Positions 16,561 to 28,113 of a stretch of DNA of 64,000 nucleotides are shown piece by piece; position 1 is the stretch's first letter; every line of letters starts with the position of its first letter. Source of the DNA: Pseudoxanthomonas winnipegensis (GTDB lineage Bacteria; Pseudomonadota; Gammaproteobacteria; Xanthomonadales; Xanthomonadaceae); NCBI RefSeq assembly GCF_004283755.1, contig NZ_SHMH01000001.1:496001-560000 (forward strand), in the 5' to 3' direction. The notes under the pieces are model-generated. The model saw nothing but the letters and a program-made list of their open reading frames with translations, did not search any database and was not told the origin of the DNA. The position numbers and the translations under genes were made by a program.

Positions 16561-17577
16561 ATGCGCCAGTACCTGCTCACCGCCTTCGGCCTGGATCAGC
16601 TGCAGATCGCCCACGCCCACGCCCCCGACCCGCGCCCCGGACCGCATGAGGTGCTGGTCCGGCTCGAAGCCGCTTCGCTCAACTACCGCGACCTGCTGTT
16701 GGTCACCGGCCAGCTCTATCGCAACGTGCAGTTGCCGATCGTGCCGATCTCCGACGGCGCCGGGACGGTGCTGGAGGTAGGCCAGGCGGTCACCCGCTTC
16801 AAGCCCGGCCACCGGGTGACGACCTTCTACAAGTCGCGCTGGCTGGCCGGACAGATGCGCCCGGAATGGGAGGGCGCCGATCTTGGCGGCCCATGCCCTG
16901 GCGTCCTGCGCGAGCTGGCCTGCTTCGATGCCTATTCGCTGGCGCCCGCCCCCGCGGGGCTGTCCAGCGTCCAGGCGGCCACGCTGCCGATCGCCGCGCT
17001 CACCGCCTGGCAGACCCTCGAACAGGCGCGCATCACCGCCGGGCAGACCGTGCTGGTGCTGGGCACCGGCGGCGTGTCGCTGTTCGCCCTGCAGATGGCC
17101 AAGGCCAGGGGCGCGCGCGTGATCGTGCTCTCCTCCAGCGACGAAAAGCTCGCCCGCGCCGCGCGCCTGGGCGCCGACGCAGGCATCAATTACACCGCGC
17201 TTCCGCAATGGGCCGCGCGCGTGCGCGAGCTGACCGGCGGACACGGCGTCGATGCGGTGGTCGAGACGGTCGGCGCCAGCACGCTGGCGCAGTCGATCCA
17301 GGCCACGGGTATGCATGGGTTTGTCGGTGTGATCGGCTTCATGGGGGGCAGCCAGGCCAGTCTGGCGCTGACCGACGTGATCCTGAAACGGCTACGCGTG
17401 CAGGGCATTTCGGTCGCATCGCTGGAAGCGCACGAGCGCATGGTCGCCGCCATCGAAGCCATCGGACTGGAGCCGGTGATCGATGCGGTGTACGGCTTCG
17501 ACCAGGCGGGCCAGGCCTTGCAGGCCCTGGCCTCGGGCAGTCACTTCGGCAAGCTGGCGATCGACTTCGCCCGCTGA
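16561..17577 (+). CDS. Zinc-independent medium-chain dehydrogenase (quinone oxidoreductase-like)
   Basis: 338 residues from the ATG at 16561; an upstream in-frame start would overlap the LysR control region. The MDR fold is marked by LVRLEAASLNYRDLLLVTGQ (the NYRD motif of zinc-free members), VPISDGAGTV, and the NADP-binding GTGGVSLFALQMAKARGARV. The GHE catalytic-zinc motif of alcohol dehydrogenases is absent. Probable NADPH-dependent quinone or enone reductase. It is divergent from the LysR gene and ends five bases before the convergent ribD stop. Confidence 0.88.
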   Translation: MRQYLLTAFGLDQLQIAHAHAPDPRPGPHEVLVRLEAASLNYRDLLLVTGQLYRNVQLPIVPISDGAGTVLEVGQAVTRFKPGHRVTTFYKSRWLAGQMRPEWEGADLGGPCPGVLRELACFDAYSLAPAPAGLSSVQAATLPIAALTAWQTLEQARITAGQTVLVLGTGGVSLFALQMAKARGARVIVLSSSDEKLARAARLGADAGINYTALPQWAARVRELTGGHGVDAVVETVGASTLAQSIQATGMHGFVGVIGFMGGSQASLALTDVILKRLRVQGISVASLEAHERMVAAIEAIGLEPVIDAVYGFDQAGQALQALASGSHFGKLAIDFAR

Positions 17578-17582
17578 CGCGC

Positions 17583-18677
17583 TCAGGGCGCGTCCGGCCG
17601 CAGCAGCAGGCGCAGGTCCGCGCCGACCTGGCGCTGGTCGATCACGCGCAGGCGATGCTGCTGCGCCAAGCTGGCCAGGCCCAGGTGCAGCAGCGGCCGG
17701 GCGGCGTCGCCGAGCAGCGTCGGCGCCTGGTAGAGCAGCAGCTCGTCGACCAGGCCGGCGGCCAGCAGCGCGCCGGACAGGGTGGCGCCGGCCTCGACCT
17801 GGACCTCGTTGATCCGGTGCTGGGCCAGCACCGTCAGCACCGCGCGCAGATCCAGCTGGCCCTCGTGCAGCGGGACTTCCTGGTAGTGCACCTGGCCATG
17901 GTCGGCCACGCGCGGGGCCTGCGGGCCGTGCAAGTAGAGCGTGGGCGCATCGCCTTCCTGCACGCGGGTGTGGGCCAGGCTGGACAGCGTGGCGTCGAGT
18001 ACCACACGCAGCGGCGCTACGAAGGGCTGGTCTTCCTCCGGTCTCGCGGTCAGCGCGGGGTCGTCGGCGATGACGGTGCGTGCGCCGGTCAGCAGCGCGC
18101 CGGAACGCGCGCGCCAACGCTGCACGTCCGCGCGCGCGGCCGCGCCGGTGATCCACTTGGACTCGCCGCTGGCCATCGCCGTGCGGCCGTCGATGCTGGC
18201 GCCCAGCTTGACCCGCAGCCACGGCCGGCCGCGCACCACCTGCGACAGGAAGCCGCGGTTGAGCTCGCGCGCCTGCGCCTCGAGCAGGCCGACCTGCACG
18301 GCGACGCCGGCGGCCTGCAGCCTGCCGAAGCCCGCGCCGTCGACCTGGGCGAAGGGATCGCGCATGGCGGCGACCACGCGCGCCACGCCGGCGGCGATCA
18401 GCGCATCGGCGCAGGGCGGCGTGCGGCCGTGGTGGGCGCAGGGCTCCAGGGTGACGTAGGCGGTGGCCCCGCGCGCGCGCTGCCCGGCCGCGCGCAGCGC
18501 GAACACCTCGGCATGCGGCTCGCCGGCGCGCTGATGGAAGCCCTCGCCCACCACCTCGCCGCCGTGCGCGATCACGCAGCCGACCATGGGATTGGGCTTG
18601 GTGGTCCACGCGCCGCGCTGGGCCAGGCGCAGGGCGCGGGCCATGTGGGCGTGGTCGGTAGCGGAAAACTCAGACAT
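17583..18677 (-). CDS. ribD: Bifunctional pyrimidine deaminase/reductase RibD
   Basis: 364 residues. The N-terminal deaminase has the zinc ligands in PHAEVFAL (H55-A-E57) and in EPCAHHGRTPPCADAL (C80, C89). The C-terminal reductase domain starts near RPWLRVKLGASIDGRTAM, with GESKWITG and an Asn/Glu-rich INEVQVEAGATLSGALL. It carries out the second and third steps of riboflavin synthesis. It overlaps the GNAT gene by eight bases (ATGTCTGA). Unlike in related genomes, it is separated from ribE by 5 kb of unrelated genes. Confidence 0.96.
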   Translation of the reverse strand: MSEFSATDHAHMARALRLAQRGAWTTKPNPMVGCVIAHGGEVVGEGFHQRAGEPHAEVFALRAAGQRARGATAYVTLEPCAHHGRTPPCADALIAAGVARVVAAMRDPFAQVDGAGFGRLQAAGVAVQVGLLEAQARELNRGFLSQVVRGRPWLRVKLGASIDGRTAMASGESKWITGAAARADVQRWRARSGALLTGARTVIADDPALTARPEEDQPFVAPLRVVLDATLSSLAHTRVQEGDAPTLYLHGPQAPRVADHGQVHYQEVPLHEGQLDLRAVLTVLAQHRINEVQVEAGATLSGALLAAGLVDELLLYQAPTLLGDAARPLLHLGLASLAQQHRLRVIDQRQVGADLRLLLRPDAP

Positions 18678-19146
18678 GGGGCGATCCCGGTTCGATGGTC
18701 ATCACCACCACCTGCAACGCTCCCAGCGGCAGGTGGTCGAGGCGTGTCCAGCCCAGCCGCGCGTAGTACGGCACGCGCGCCGGCTCACAGTACAGATGCA
18801 GGCGGGCGACGCCCAGCGCCGCGGCGGCGGCCACGCAGTGCCGCACCAGCGCCGCGCCCACGCCCCGCGCACGCGCGGCCGGGCGCACGTACAGCGAGGC
18901 CAGCCAGGGCGTGTACGCGGCCAGACGCGGATCGTCCTCGGCCAGCAGGCTCACCGAACCGAGCCAGTCGGCGCCGTCCAGCGCCAGCCAGGTGTTAGGG
19001 ATGGCGTCGGGCGCGACATGCGTGGCGAGTTCGTCGCGCGCCTGTTCGAAGGTCCACTCCGGCAGCAGTGCGCCGAAGGCCTGCACATGCGTGCGCGCCA
19101 GCTCGTCCAGGTGCTGCCGGTGATGGCACAGCGGCGCGATCTGCAC
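18670..19146 (-). CDS. GNAT family N-acetyltransferase
   Basis: 158 residues from a GTG at 19144-19146, 11 bases after nrdR stops. The acetyl-CoA motif A is seen as LASLYVRPAARARGVGAALVRHCV (R-x-x-G-x-A/G loop), followed by LHLYCEPARVPYYARLGW, the usual motif B. Substrate unknown. It is sandwiched between nrdR and ribD with overlap to ribD, so it is co-transcribed with them. The GTG start is the only one near the conserved N-terminus with sensible spacing. Confidence 0.85.
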   Translation of the reverse strand: MQIAPLCHHRQHLDELARTHVQAFGALLPEWTFEQARDELATHVAPDAIPNTWLALDGADWLGSVSLLAEDDPRLAAYTPWLASLYVRPAARARGVGAALVRHCVAAAAALGVARLHLYCEPARVPYYARLGWTRLDHLPLGALQVVVMTIEPGSPHV

Positions 19147-19157
19147 GGCCGCGCCGG

Positions 19158-19691
19158 TCAGCGCTTCTTGTTCTTGTCGCCGGCCTTGCCGAAGGGCAGC
19201 ACCTCGCCGCCGAGCAGCGGCAGCTGGCCTTCGCCGGGCAGGTCGCGCTCGAGCCGATCCAGCTCCTCGCGGAAGTCGGCCACGTCCTCGAAGCTGCGAT
19301 ACACCGAGGCGTAGCGCACGAAGGCCACGTGGTCGAGCTTGCGCAGCTCGGCCATCACGAACTCGCCGACCCGGCGCGAGGGCAGCTCGCGCTCGGTGGT
19401 GCGGCGCAGCTGCTGGATCACCGCGCGCACCGCCGCCTCGACCTGCTCCTCGGACACCGCGCGCTTGTGCAGCGCGCGGTCGAAGCTCTGGCGCAGCTTG
19501 CGCGCGTCGAACGGATCGCGCCGGCCATCGGACTTGATGATCGCCGGCAGGCGCAGCTCGATGGTTTCCAGCGTGGAGAACCGCTCGCCGCAGGCCTCGC
19601 ACTCGCGCCGCCGCCGGATGGTCGCCCCATCCTCGGACACGCGCGAATCGATCACGCGGGTGTCGCTGTTCTGGCAGAAGGGGCAGTGCAT
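19158..19691 (-). CDS. nrdR: Transcriptional repressor NrdR
   Basis: 177 residues. Four zinc-binding cysteines at C3, C6, C31 and C34 (MHCPFCQ and [11 protein letters not shown]), then an ATP-cone domain ([46 protein letters not shown]). NrdR senses (d)ATP and represses ribonucleotide reductase operons by binding NrdR boxes. It has a C-terminal extension of about 25 residues that is basic at the end (KAGDKNKKR). It lies between glyA and the ribD group, the conserved Xanthomonad order. Confidence 0.97.
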   Translation of the reverse strand: MHCPFCQNSDTRVIDSRVSEDGATIRRRRECEACGERFSTLETIELRLPAIIKSDGRRDPFDARKLRQSFDRALHKRAVSEEQVEAAVRAVIQQLRRTTERELPSRRVGEFVMAELRKLDHVAFVRYASVYRSFEDVADFREELDRLERDLPGEGQLPLLGGEVLPFGKAGDKNKKR

Positions 19692-19702
19692 CAGGTGCCG
19701 GG

Positions 19703-19791
19703 ATTGGGGATTCGGGATTCGGGATTGGGAAAAGCAACGGCTTCAGGAAACGAGCTCACGCCCGATCCCGAATCCCCAATCCCGAATCCCC
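19703..19791. repeat. Inverted GGGATT(C/G) repeat arms
   Basis: Between nrdR and glyA, four GGGATT heptamers (19703-19732) face four complementary GAATCCC/CAATCCC units (19764-19791), giving a hairpin with roughly 28-base arms and a 30-base loop. The unit is the same as in the tandem array at 2835-2949, but here the two halves are inverted, so a transcript would fold. It may act as a 3' stabiliser or terminator of glyA; there is no T run. Confidence 0.85.
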
Positions 19792-19796
19792 GCTTC

Positions 19797-21065
<1,269 letters not shown>

Positions 21066-21245
21066 CGGGTCTCCAGGGGCAGGCAGGCGGGCGAAGCGGG
21101 GCCCGGATTGTAAGCCCCCGGGGCCACCGAGGCCATGTCGCCCGGGGCTTGCGGCGCGGACGGCCGCGCGGCGGATGCCACGCGGGCATGGCCTTGGCGA
21201 GCGCTGGTCGAGCCTCATCGCCGGCATGCCGGCTCCCACAGAAAC

Positions 21246-21276
21246 AGAAAAAGGGCGCGCCGGTGGGGCGCGCCCT
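21246..21276 (-). terminator. Intrinsic terminator after the RcnB-like gene
   Basis: A 10-bp stem AGGGCGCGCC / GGCGCGCCCT (21267-21276 with 21252-21261) and five-base loop is followed on the minus strand by TTTTTCTGTTTC. It lies 27 bases after the stop of the RcnB-like gene and before glyA, so it should end that transcript. Confidence 0.85.
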
Positions 21277-21302
21277 CTTGTTGCTTGCCTGCGGCCGACG
21301 GC

Positions 21303-21842
21303 TCAGCGGTTGAGCAGCAGGTCGGTGATGATCCCGGTGGCGATGGCGACCATGATCAGGTTGCCGCGATCGTCGCGGATCCAGTGGTAGCCCGGCGGCG
21401 GGCGACGCACGCCGTAGTAATCGTAATCGTTCACCACGATCGGCCGGCCGCTGTAGTAGTTCACATAGCGGTAGCCGCGCTCATAGCCGTACGGGCGGTA
21501 GTAGGCGACCGGAGGCGGCGGCGGGCGGTAGTACACCGGGGGCGGCGGCGGGCCAGGACGGTAGTAGCCACCGCTGTAGTAGTTGCGCTCAACCACCACC
21601 GGGCGGCTGTAGCGGCCGTCGCGATAACCATCGCGGTAGGCATCGCGACGGTCGTGGCGATCGCGGCGCTCGTCGTGGCGGTCGGCCCAACCGCGCGGAC
21701 CACCGGGGCCAGGGCCGGGGCCGCCGGGGCCAGCGCCCGGGCCCGGCGGGCCGTGGCGCCAGTCGTCCGCCATCGCCGGCGCGGCCGCCAGCGACATGGC
21801 AAGGACGGGAATGCTCAGCAGGGTCAGGATCGTGCGCTTCAT
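21303..21842 (-). CDS. RcnB-like periplasmic protein
   Basis: 179 residues from the ATG at 21840-21842. Signal peptide MKRTILTLLSIPVLAMSLAAAPAMA, then a Gly/Pro-rich stretch, an Arg/Asp/His-rich stretch (DRHDERRDRHDRRD) and a Tyr/Pro-rich region. The C-terminus RPPPGYHWIRDDRGNLIMVA and IATGIITDLL is the hallmark of the RcnB family. E. coli RcnB modulates nickel/cobalt efflux; here no metal efflux gene is adjacent, so the role is open. Monocistronic, with its own terminator. Confidence 0.8.
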   Translation of the reverse strand: MKRTILTLLSIPVLAMSLAAAPAMADDWRHGPPGPGAGPGGPGPGPGGPRGWADRHDERRDRHDRRDAYRDGYRDGRYSRPVVVERNYYSGGYYRPGPPPPPVYYRPPPPPVAYYRPYGYERGYRYVNYYSGRPIVVNDYDYYGVRRPPPGYHWIRDDRGNLIMVAIATGIITDLLLNR

Positions 21843-22079
21843 GAGGGGTCTCCAGTGCTTCGAGGCACGATGCGATGATGCGCCGGGCCAGTGAACGGAA
21901 ACTGGCTGGAAACGGCTACAAAAATCGCCGTTCACGACGCCTACTACCGCCTGTTCAGTTTCAGCCCCGAGGCGCCTGCGCGGCCCGGCCCGCTATACTG
22001 TGCGCATCCCTTTCCCGCCAGCGTCGCGCGCCTGAAGTCCCAAGCGTGACGGCGCGGCTGCGTCCTCGTCGGAGACCCC

Positions 22080-23741
<1,662 letters not shown>

Positions 23742-24163
23742 GCCATCGCCCCATGGCCGCTGGATGCGGCCATGGGCGCATCGGGGCGCTGGATCTGCGC
23801 ACGCAACGGGGCAGAGAGCAGCGCGCGGCCCACGCCGCCCTGCTGCCGCACGCCACGCATCGGATCTCACCTCAACCGCATCCGCGCCCAGGCCGGGCGC
23901 GGCTCTTGGCGTGCGCGCGTGACGCATGCAAGTGGAACTCCGCGTCGCAACTGTCGAAAAATTCACGGCCCGCTCGCATGCGCCCTTCCTAGAATCGCGC
24001 CGCACGCCAAGGCGTGTGGTCCTGCGTTCCGTGCGTCGCTGCGTGCGACGGAAGACCGCAGATGCAGCTCGCCGGCGACGCAGCCTGACTCCCCTTCGAT
24101 CCGCTTGGGGACAGGCGTCAGCGAGTGAAACACCATGGCCCTGGCCATGATCTGGAGTTGTGC
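23742..24163. other. Gene-free interval between ettA and gcd
   Basis: Holds a strong hairpin just behind ettA (CCATGGCCGC-tggat-GCGGCCATGG, 23752-23776) without a T run, and a TAGAAT box near 23990 that could be the -10 of gcd. Beyond that I see no gene or repeat. The reading frames here have no start with a ribosome-binding site and no family resemblance. Confidence 0.5.
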
Positions 24164-26581
24164 ATGAACACTGCCGCGCCCCGTCCCGGGCTCCCTCTCT
24201 GGCAGAAGATCGTCGCTGTCATCGTCGCCGTCTCCGGCCTGATCCTGGCCGTGGCCGGGGCCTATCTGCTGTCGCTGGGCGGCACCTGGTACTACCTGGT
24301 CAACGGCGTGCTGATGCTAATCAGCGGCGTGCTGCTGTTCGCCGGTCGGCTATGGGGCGCCAAGCTCTACGGCGTGGTGTTCCTGCTCGCGCTGGTGATG
24401 ACCCTGGTCGAATCCGCCACCCGCCTGTGGGGCTGGGTGCCGCGCATGGGCTACATCACCCTGCTGGGCTTCTTCGTCGCGCTGATGGTGCCGCGCCTGT
24501 CGGCCGGCCGGCTGCGCAAGCACGGTTATCTGGCGGCGGCGGGCTGCATCGTGTTCGCGACGATCGCCTTCGCGCTGGTCTTCCGCACCCAGTACGTCGA
24601 ACACGGCGACGACGCGCCGCAGGCCCCGCTGGCCGCCGGCGACAACGCCAAGGCCCGCGCCGCGCAGGCCGACAGCGAATGGGCCGCCTACGGCCGCGAC
24701 ACCGATGCCACCCGCTATTCGCCGGCCGCGCAGATCACCCCGGAGAACGTGGGCAAGCTCAAGGTCGCCTGGACCTACCACACCGGCGATCTGCCGCCCC
24801 CGGGCAAGACCAACAAGTGGGGCGCGCAGAACACGCCGCTGATGATCGGCGACGGGCTGTACGTGTGCTCGGCGACCAACAACGTGTCCAAGCTCGACCC
24901 GGCCACCGGCAAGGAGATCTGGAAGTTCGTCTCCGGGGTCAAATACGAGAACGTGCCCTACACCGCCGCCTGCCGCGGCGTGACCTACTTCGTCTCCAAC
25001 GCGGTGCCGGAGGGCCAGAGCTGCCATGCGCGCATCATCGTGGCCACGCTGGACATGCGCCTGATCGAACTGGACGCCGCAAGCGGCCAGCCCTGCGCGC
25101 AGTTCGGCAGCGAGGGCACGGTCAACCTGCTGACCGGCATGGGCAAGTCGGTGCCGGGCCAGCTGGCGGTGACCTCGCCGCCGGTGGTGGTCAATGGCAC
25201 CATCTCGCTCAACCACCAGGTGCTGGACAACCAGCGCCGCTGGGCGCCCTCGGGCGTGATCCGCGGCTATGACGCCGAGACCGGCGCGTTCAAGTGGGCC
25301 TGGGACGTCAACCATCCCGGCACGGTGTGGCATCAGGAGCCCGGCCCGGGCCAGGAATACAGCCGCGGCACGCCCAACTCCTGGGGCCCGATGGCCGGCG
25401 ACAACGCGCTCAACCTGATCTACGTCCCCACTGGCAACTCTGCCGCCGACTACTACGATCAGCTGCGCACGCCGGCCGAGAACGCGGTGGCGTCCTCGAT
25501 CGTGGCGCTGGATGCGACCACCGGCGAGCAGAAGTGGGTGTTCCAGACCGTGCACAAGGACACCTGGGACTACGACATCGGCTCGCAGCCCACGCTGCTG
25601 GACTTCCCCGACCACAGCGGCACGCCGGTGCCGGCGATGATCATCCCGACCAAGCGTGGCCAGCTGTTCGTGGTCGATCGCCGCAACGGCAAGCCGCTGC
25701 TGCCGGTCGAGGAACGCCCGGCCGACACCAAGGTGACCGTGCCCGGCGAAAGCCGCGCCAGCACCCAGCCGTGGTCGACCGGGATGCCGCGTCTGGGCAT
25801 GCCGGACCTGAAGGAATCGACCATGTGGGGCATGACGCCGTTCGACCAGCTGTATTGCCGGGTCAAGTTCCGCCAGGCGCATTACACCGGCGAGTTCACC
25901 GCGCCGCAGCTCAAGCAGCCGTGGATCGTCTTCCCCGGCTACAACGGCGGCAGCGACTGGGGCAGCGTGGCCTACGACCCGGCCCGCGGCATCCTGGTGG
26001 CCAACTGGAACGTCACCCCGATGTACGAGCACTACATCCCGCGCAAACAGGCCGACGCGCAGGACCTGTACTCGATCGACGATCCGCGCTACACGCCCGG
26101 CAAGGGCGGCGCCGAAGGCCCCGGCGCGATGGAGGACACGCCGTATGCGATTTCGGTGTCGGCCTTCATGGTCCCGGGTCTGAAGACCCTGTGCAACGAG
26201 CCGCCCTACGGCGTGATCACCGCGATCAACCTGCACGATCAGAAGGTGATCTGGCAGCAGCCGCTGGGCACGGCCCGCGCCAACGGCCCGCTCGGCCTGC
26301 CGACTGGCCTGCCGATCCAGATCGGCACGCCCAACAACGGCGGCCCGGCGATCACCGCCGGTGGACTGGTGTTCGTCGCGGCGGCCACCGACAACCTGCT
26401 GCGCGCCATCGACCTGAAGACCGGCAAGGTGCTGTGGACCTCGGTGCTGCCCGGCGGCGGCCAGGCCACCCCGATGACGTACACGGTCAACGGCAAGCAG
26501 TATGTGGTGCAGATGGCCGGCGGCCACCACTTCATGGAGACCCCGATCAGCGACGCGCTGGTGGCTTACTCCCTGCCGTGA
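24164..26581 (+). CDS. gcd: Membrane-bound PQQ-dependent glucose dehydrogenase
   Basis: 805 residues from the ATG at 24164, preceded by TCTGGAG. Five membrane segments fill residues ~10-145, then a periplasmic eight-bladed propeller begins near residue 165 (WAAYGRDTDATRYSPAAQITPENV). Typical blocks: WTYHTGDL, NNVSKLDPATGKEIWKF, GMGKSVPGQLAVTSPPVVV, HKDTWDYDIGSQPTLLDF around the presumed catalytic aspartate, and the C-terminal VNGKQYVVQMAGGHHFM. It oxidises glucose and other aldoses to aldonolactones and passes electrons to ubiquinone. It needs pyrroloquinoline quinone; no pqq genes are in this window. A terminator follows. Confidence 0.94.
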   Translation: MNTAAPRPGLPLWQKIVAVIVAVSGLILAVAGAYLLSLGGTWYYLVNGVLMLISGVLLFAGRLWGAKLYGVVFLLALVMTLVESATRLWGWVPRMGYITLLGFFVALMVPRLSAGRLRKHGYLAAAGCIVFATIAFALVFRTQYVEHGDDAPQAPLAAGDNAKARAAQADSEWAAYGRDTDATRYSPAAQITPENVGKLKVAWTYHTGDLPPPGKTNKWGAQNTPLMIGDGLYVCSATNNVSKLDPATGKEIWKFVSGVKYENVPYTAACRGVTYFVSNAVPEGQSCHARIIVATLDMRLIELDAASGQPCAQFGSEGTVNLLTGMGKSVPGQLAVTSPPVVVNGTISLNHQVLDNQRRWAPSGVIRGYDAETGAFKWAWDVNHPGTVWHQEPGPGQEYSRGTPNSWGPMAGDNALNLIYVPTGNSAADYYDQLRTPAENAVASSIVALDATTGEQKWVFQTVHKDTWDYDIGSQPTLLDFPDHSGTPVPAMIIPTKRGQLFVVDRRNGKPLLPVEERPADTKVTVPGESRASTQPWSTGMPRLGMPDLKESTMWGMTPFDQLYCRVKFRQAHYTGEFTAPQLKQPWIVFPGYNGGSDWGSVAYDPARGILVANWNVTPMYEHYIPRKQADAQDLYSIDDPRYTPGKGGAEGPGAMEDTPYAISVSAFMVPGLKTLCNEPPYGVITAINLHDQKVIWQQPLGTARANGPLGLPTGLPIQIGTPNNGGPAITAGGLVFVAAATDNLLRAIDLKTGKVLWTSVLPGGGQATPMTYTVNGKQYVVQMAGGHHFMETPISDALVAYSLP

Positions 26582-26648
26582 CGGAGATTCCCGGCGCCCT
26601 CACTCGGGGCGCCGGCGTTCTAAACCGAGCGTTGCAACCATCCAAAGC

Positions 26649-26690
26649 AAAGGCCGCCTGCAGAGCCTCCGCGGGCGGCCTTTGTTTTGG
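26649..26690 (+). terminator. Intrinsic terminator downstream of gcd
   Basis: AAAGGCCGCC (26649-26658) pairs with GGCGGCCTTT (26674-26683) around a 15-base loop and is followed by TTTGTTTT. It lies 68 bases after the gcd stop codon on the plus strand. Confidence 0.9.
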
Positions 26691-26709
26691 ATGGGAGCGA
26701 CCATCTCTC

Positions 26710-26788
26710 CCTGTAGAGCGGAGCTTGCTCCGCTGGGGCTTCCCTGTGATCCGGCCGAAACGCAGCGGAGCAAGCTCCGCTCTACGGG
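26710..26788. repeat. REP-like inverted repeat, second copy
   Basis: Starts CCCTGTAGAGCGGAGCTTG and ends CAAGCTCCGCTCTACGGG, a perfect 24-base inverted pair (CTGTAGAGCGGAGCTTGCTCCGCT type) around a 30-base core. It matches the ends and the GGGGCTTCCC-type core of the element at 8363-8463. It sits behind the gcd terminator and 83 bases from the end of the DUF2501 gene. Degenerate ATGGGAGC motifs flank it. Confidence 0.88.
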
Positions 26789-26870
26789 AGTCGCCGGCGG
26801 CGATAGGCTCTTCCCGGTAATGTCCCATCGCCGCCATTGGCCGAAAAGGCCACAAGGGCGGCTCCCACCT

Positions 26871-27332
26871 TCAGATCAGCTTGGTGGCGTTGTTCAGCAC
26901 GTAGTCGCAGGCCTTGTCCTTGAGCTTGCCCGAGACTGCGTCCAGATTGAACGACTGCCCGCCCTCGCCCTTGAGCACGCCCATCAGGCCGCGCTGATAG
27001 TCCGGCGACTGCTCGGGCTTCTGCGCCCCGCCCAGGCCGTACTTGGACAGCAGCTTGTCCTTGACGCCAGTGACCGCATCGGCGCTGAGGTACTTGCGCT
27101 GCACGCAGTACTGCAGCACGCCGGCCGCATTGCCGGCGGTGTTGCCACCGATCGCCGGCAGCGACAGCCCGCCAAGCGCCCCCAGGCCACCGGCCGCCTC
27201 GCCGCCGGCCGGCGCCGCCTGGCCGGTGTGCTGCTTGAGCAACTGCTTGAAATCCTGCGCCTGCGCGGCGCCAGCCAAGGCCAGCGCGCCCAGCATCAGC
27301 GCGGCCTTCAGGGAACGGGATGTCGTCTTCAT
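26871..27332 (-). CDS. DUF2501 domain secreted protein (YjjA-like)
   Basis: 153 residues. Signal peptide MKTTSRSLKAALMLGALALAGAAQAQ, then a small Gly/Ala-rich domain containing LSLPAIGGNTAGNAAGVLQYCVQRKYL and a second cysteine near KDKACDYVLNNATKLI, a pair typical of DUF2501 (E. coli YjjA) that could form a disulfide. Function unknown; likely periplasmic. It is convergent with gcd across a repeat and ends up 89 bases from the deformylase gene in the same direction. Confidence 0.85.
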   Translation of the reverse strand: MKTTSRSLKAALMLGALALAGAAQAQDFKQLLKQHTGQAAPAGGEAAGGLGALGGLSLPAIGGNTAGNAAGVLQYCVQRKYLSADAVTGVKDKLLSKYGLGGAQKPEQSPDYQRGLMGVLKGEGGQSFNLDAVSGKLKDKACDYVLNNATKLI

Positions 27333-27420
27333 GGCCTACCTTCGCAAGATCCGTGGACAGGCCTGCAGGCTAGCAGCGTGGCGTTAATGCCGCGCCTTGC
27401 CGCATGCGGCGTGCGCCGGC

Positions 27421-27948
27421 TCACTTGCCCTCGCCGATCTCCGGGAACAGCACGTCGGTGAAACCGAACGTGGAAAAATCCTTGATCCGCGACGGATACA
27501 GAATGCCGTCCAGGTGATCGACCTCGTGCTGGATCACGCGCGCATGGAAGCCTTCGGCCACCTGCTCCACGCGCTGGCCACCGGCGCTCCAGCCGCTGAC
27601 CCGGATCCGCCGATAGCGCGGAATCACCGCGCGCAGTCCGGGAATGGACAGGCAACCTTCCCAGCCGTCCTCCAACTCGTCGGTGAGCGGCTCGATGAGC
27701 GGATTGAACAGCGCCGTGCGCGGCACCGAGGGCGCGTCGGGATAGCGAGCGTTGTGCTCGAAGCCGTACACGATCACGCGCTTGCTCACCGCCACCTGCG
27801 GCGCGGCCAGGCCCACGCCGCCGGCCTCGTCCATGGTCTGGAACATGTCATCGACCAGGTCGCGCAGCTCGCCGGTGGCGAAGTGCTCGACCGGCTCGGC
27901 CCGGGCCAGCAGCACGGGGGCTCCCATGCGGACGATGTTGCGGATCAT
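27421..27948 (-). CDS. def: Peptide deformylase
   Basis: 175 residues from the ATG at 27946-27948 (MIRNIVRMG). All three motifs are intact: GVGLAAPQ (44-51), EGCLS (97-101) with the metal-binding cysteine, and HEVDHLDG (141-148) with the catalytic glutamate. It removes formyl from nascent proteins. The genomic setting is not the usual def-fmt operon, so this is probably a second deformylase of the genome. It lies downstream of the glycosidase gene, separated by about 165 bases with no clear signal. Confidence 0.95.
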   Translation of the reverse strand: MIRNIVRMGAPVLLARAEPVEHFATGELRDLVDDMFQTMDEAGGVGLAAPQVAVSKRVIVYGFEHNARYPDAPSVPRTALFNPLIEPLTDELEDGWEGCLSIPGLRAVIPRYRRIRVSGWSAGGQRVEQVAEGFHARVIQHEVDHLDGILYPSRIKDFSTFGFTDVLFPEIGEGK

Positions 27949-28113
27949 GTTGTCGTCTCCTGTTGGGCGCAGCGCTCCATGGACCTGCACGGTTAGCGTT
28001 CGTTTCCTGGATCCTCGCACACGCGCTTAGACGTGGTTCGAACGATCGCGCCAGGCGCCGGTTCCCCAACGCGACCTGTCCGGCCCGAGCGCGAGGGCCT
28101 CAGGCAAAAGAGA

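Noticed and set aside
24350-26530. 726-codon minus-strand frame opposite gcd
   Set aside because: Antisense shadow of the glucose dehydrogenase, no recognisable motif.
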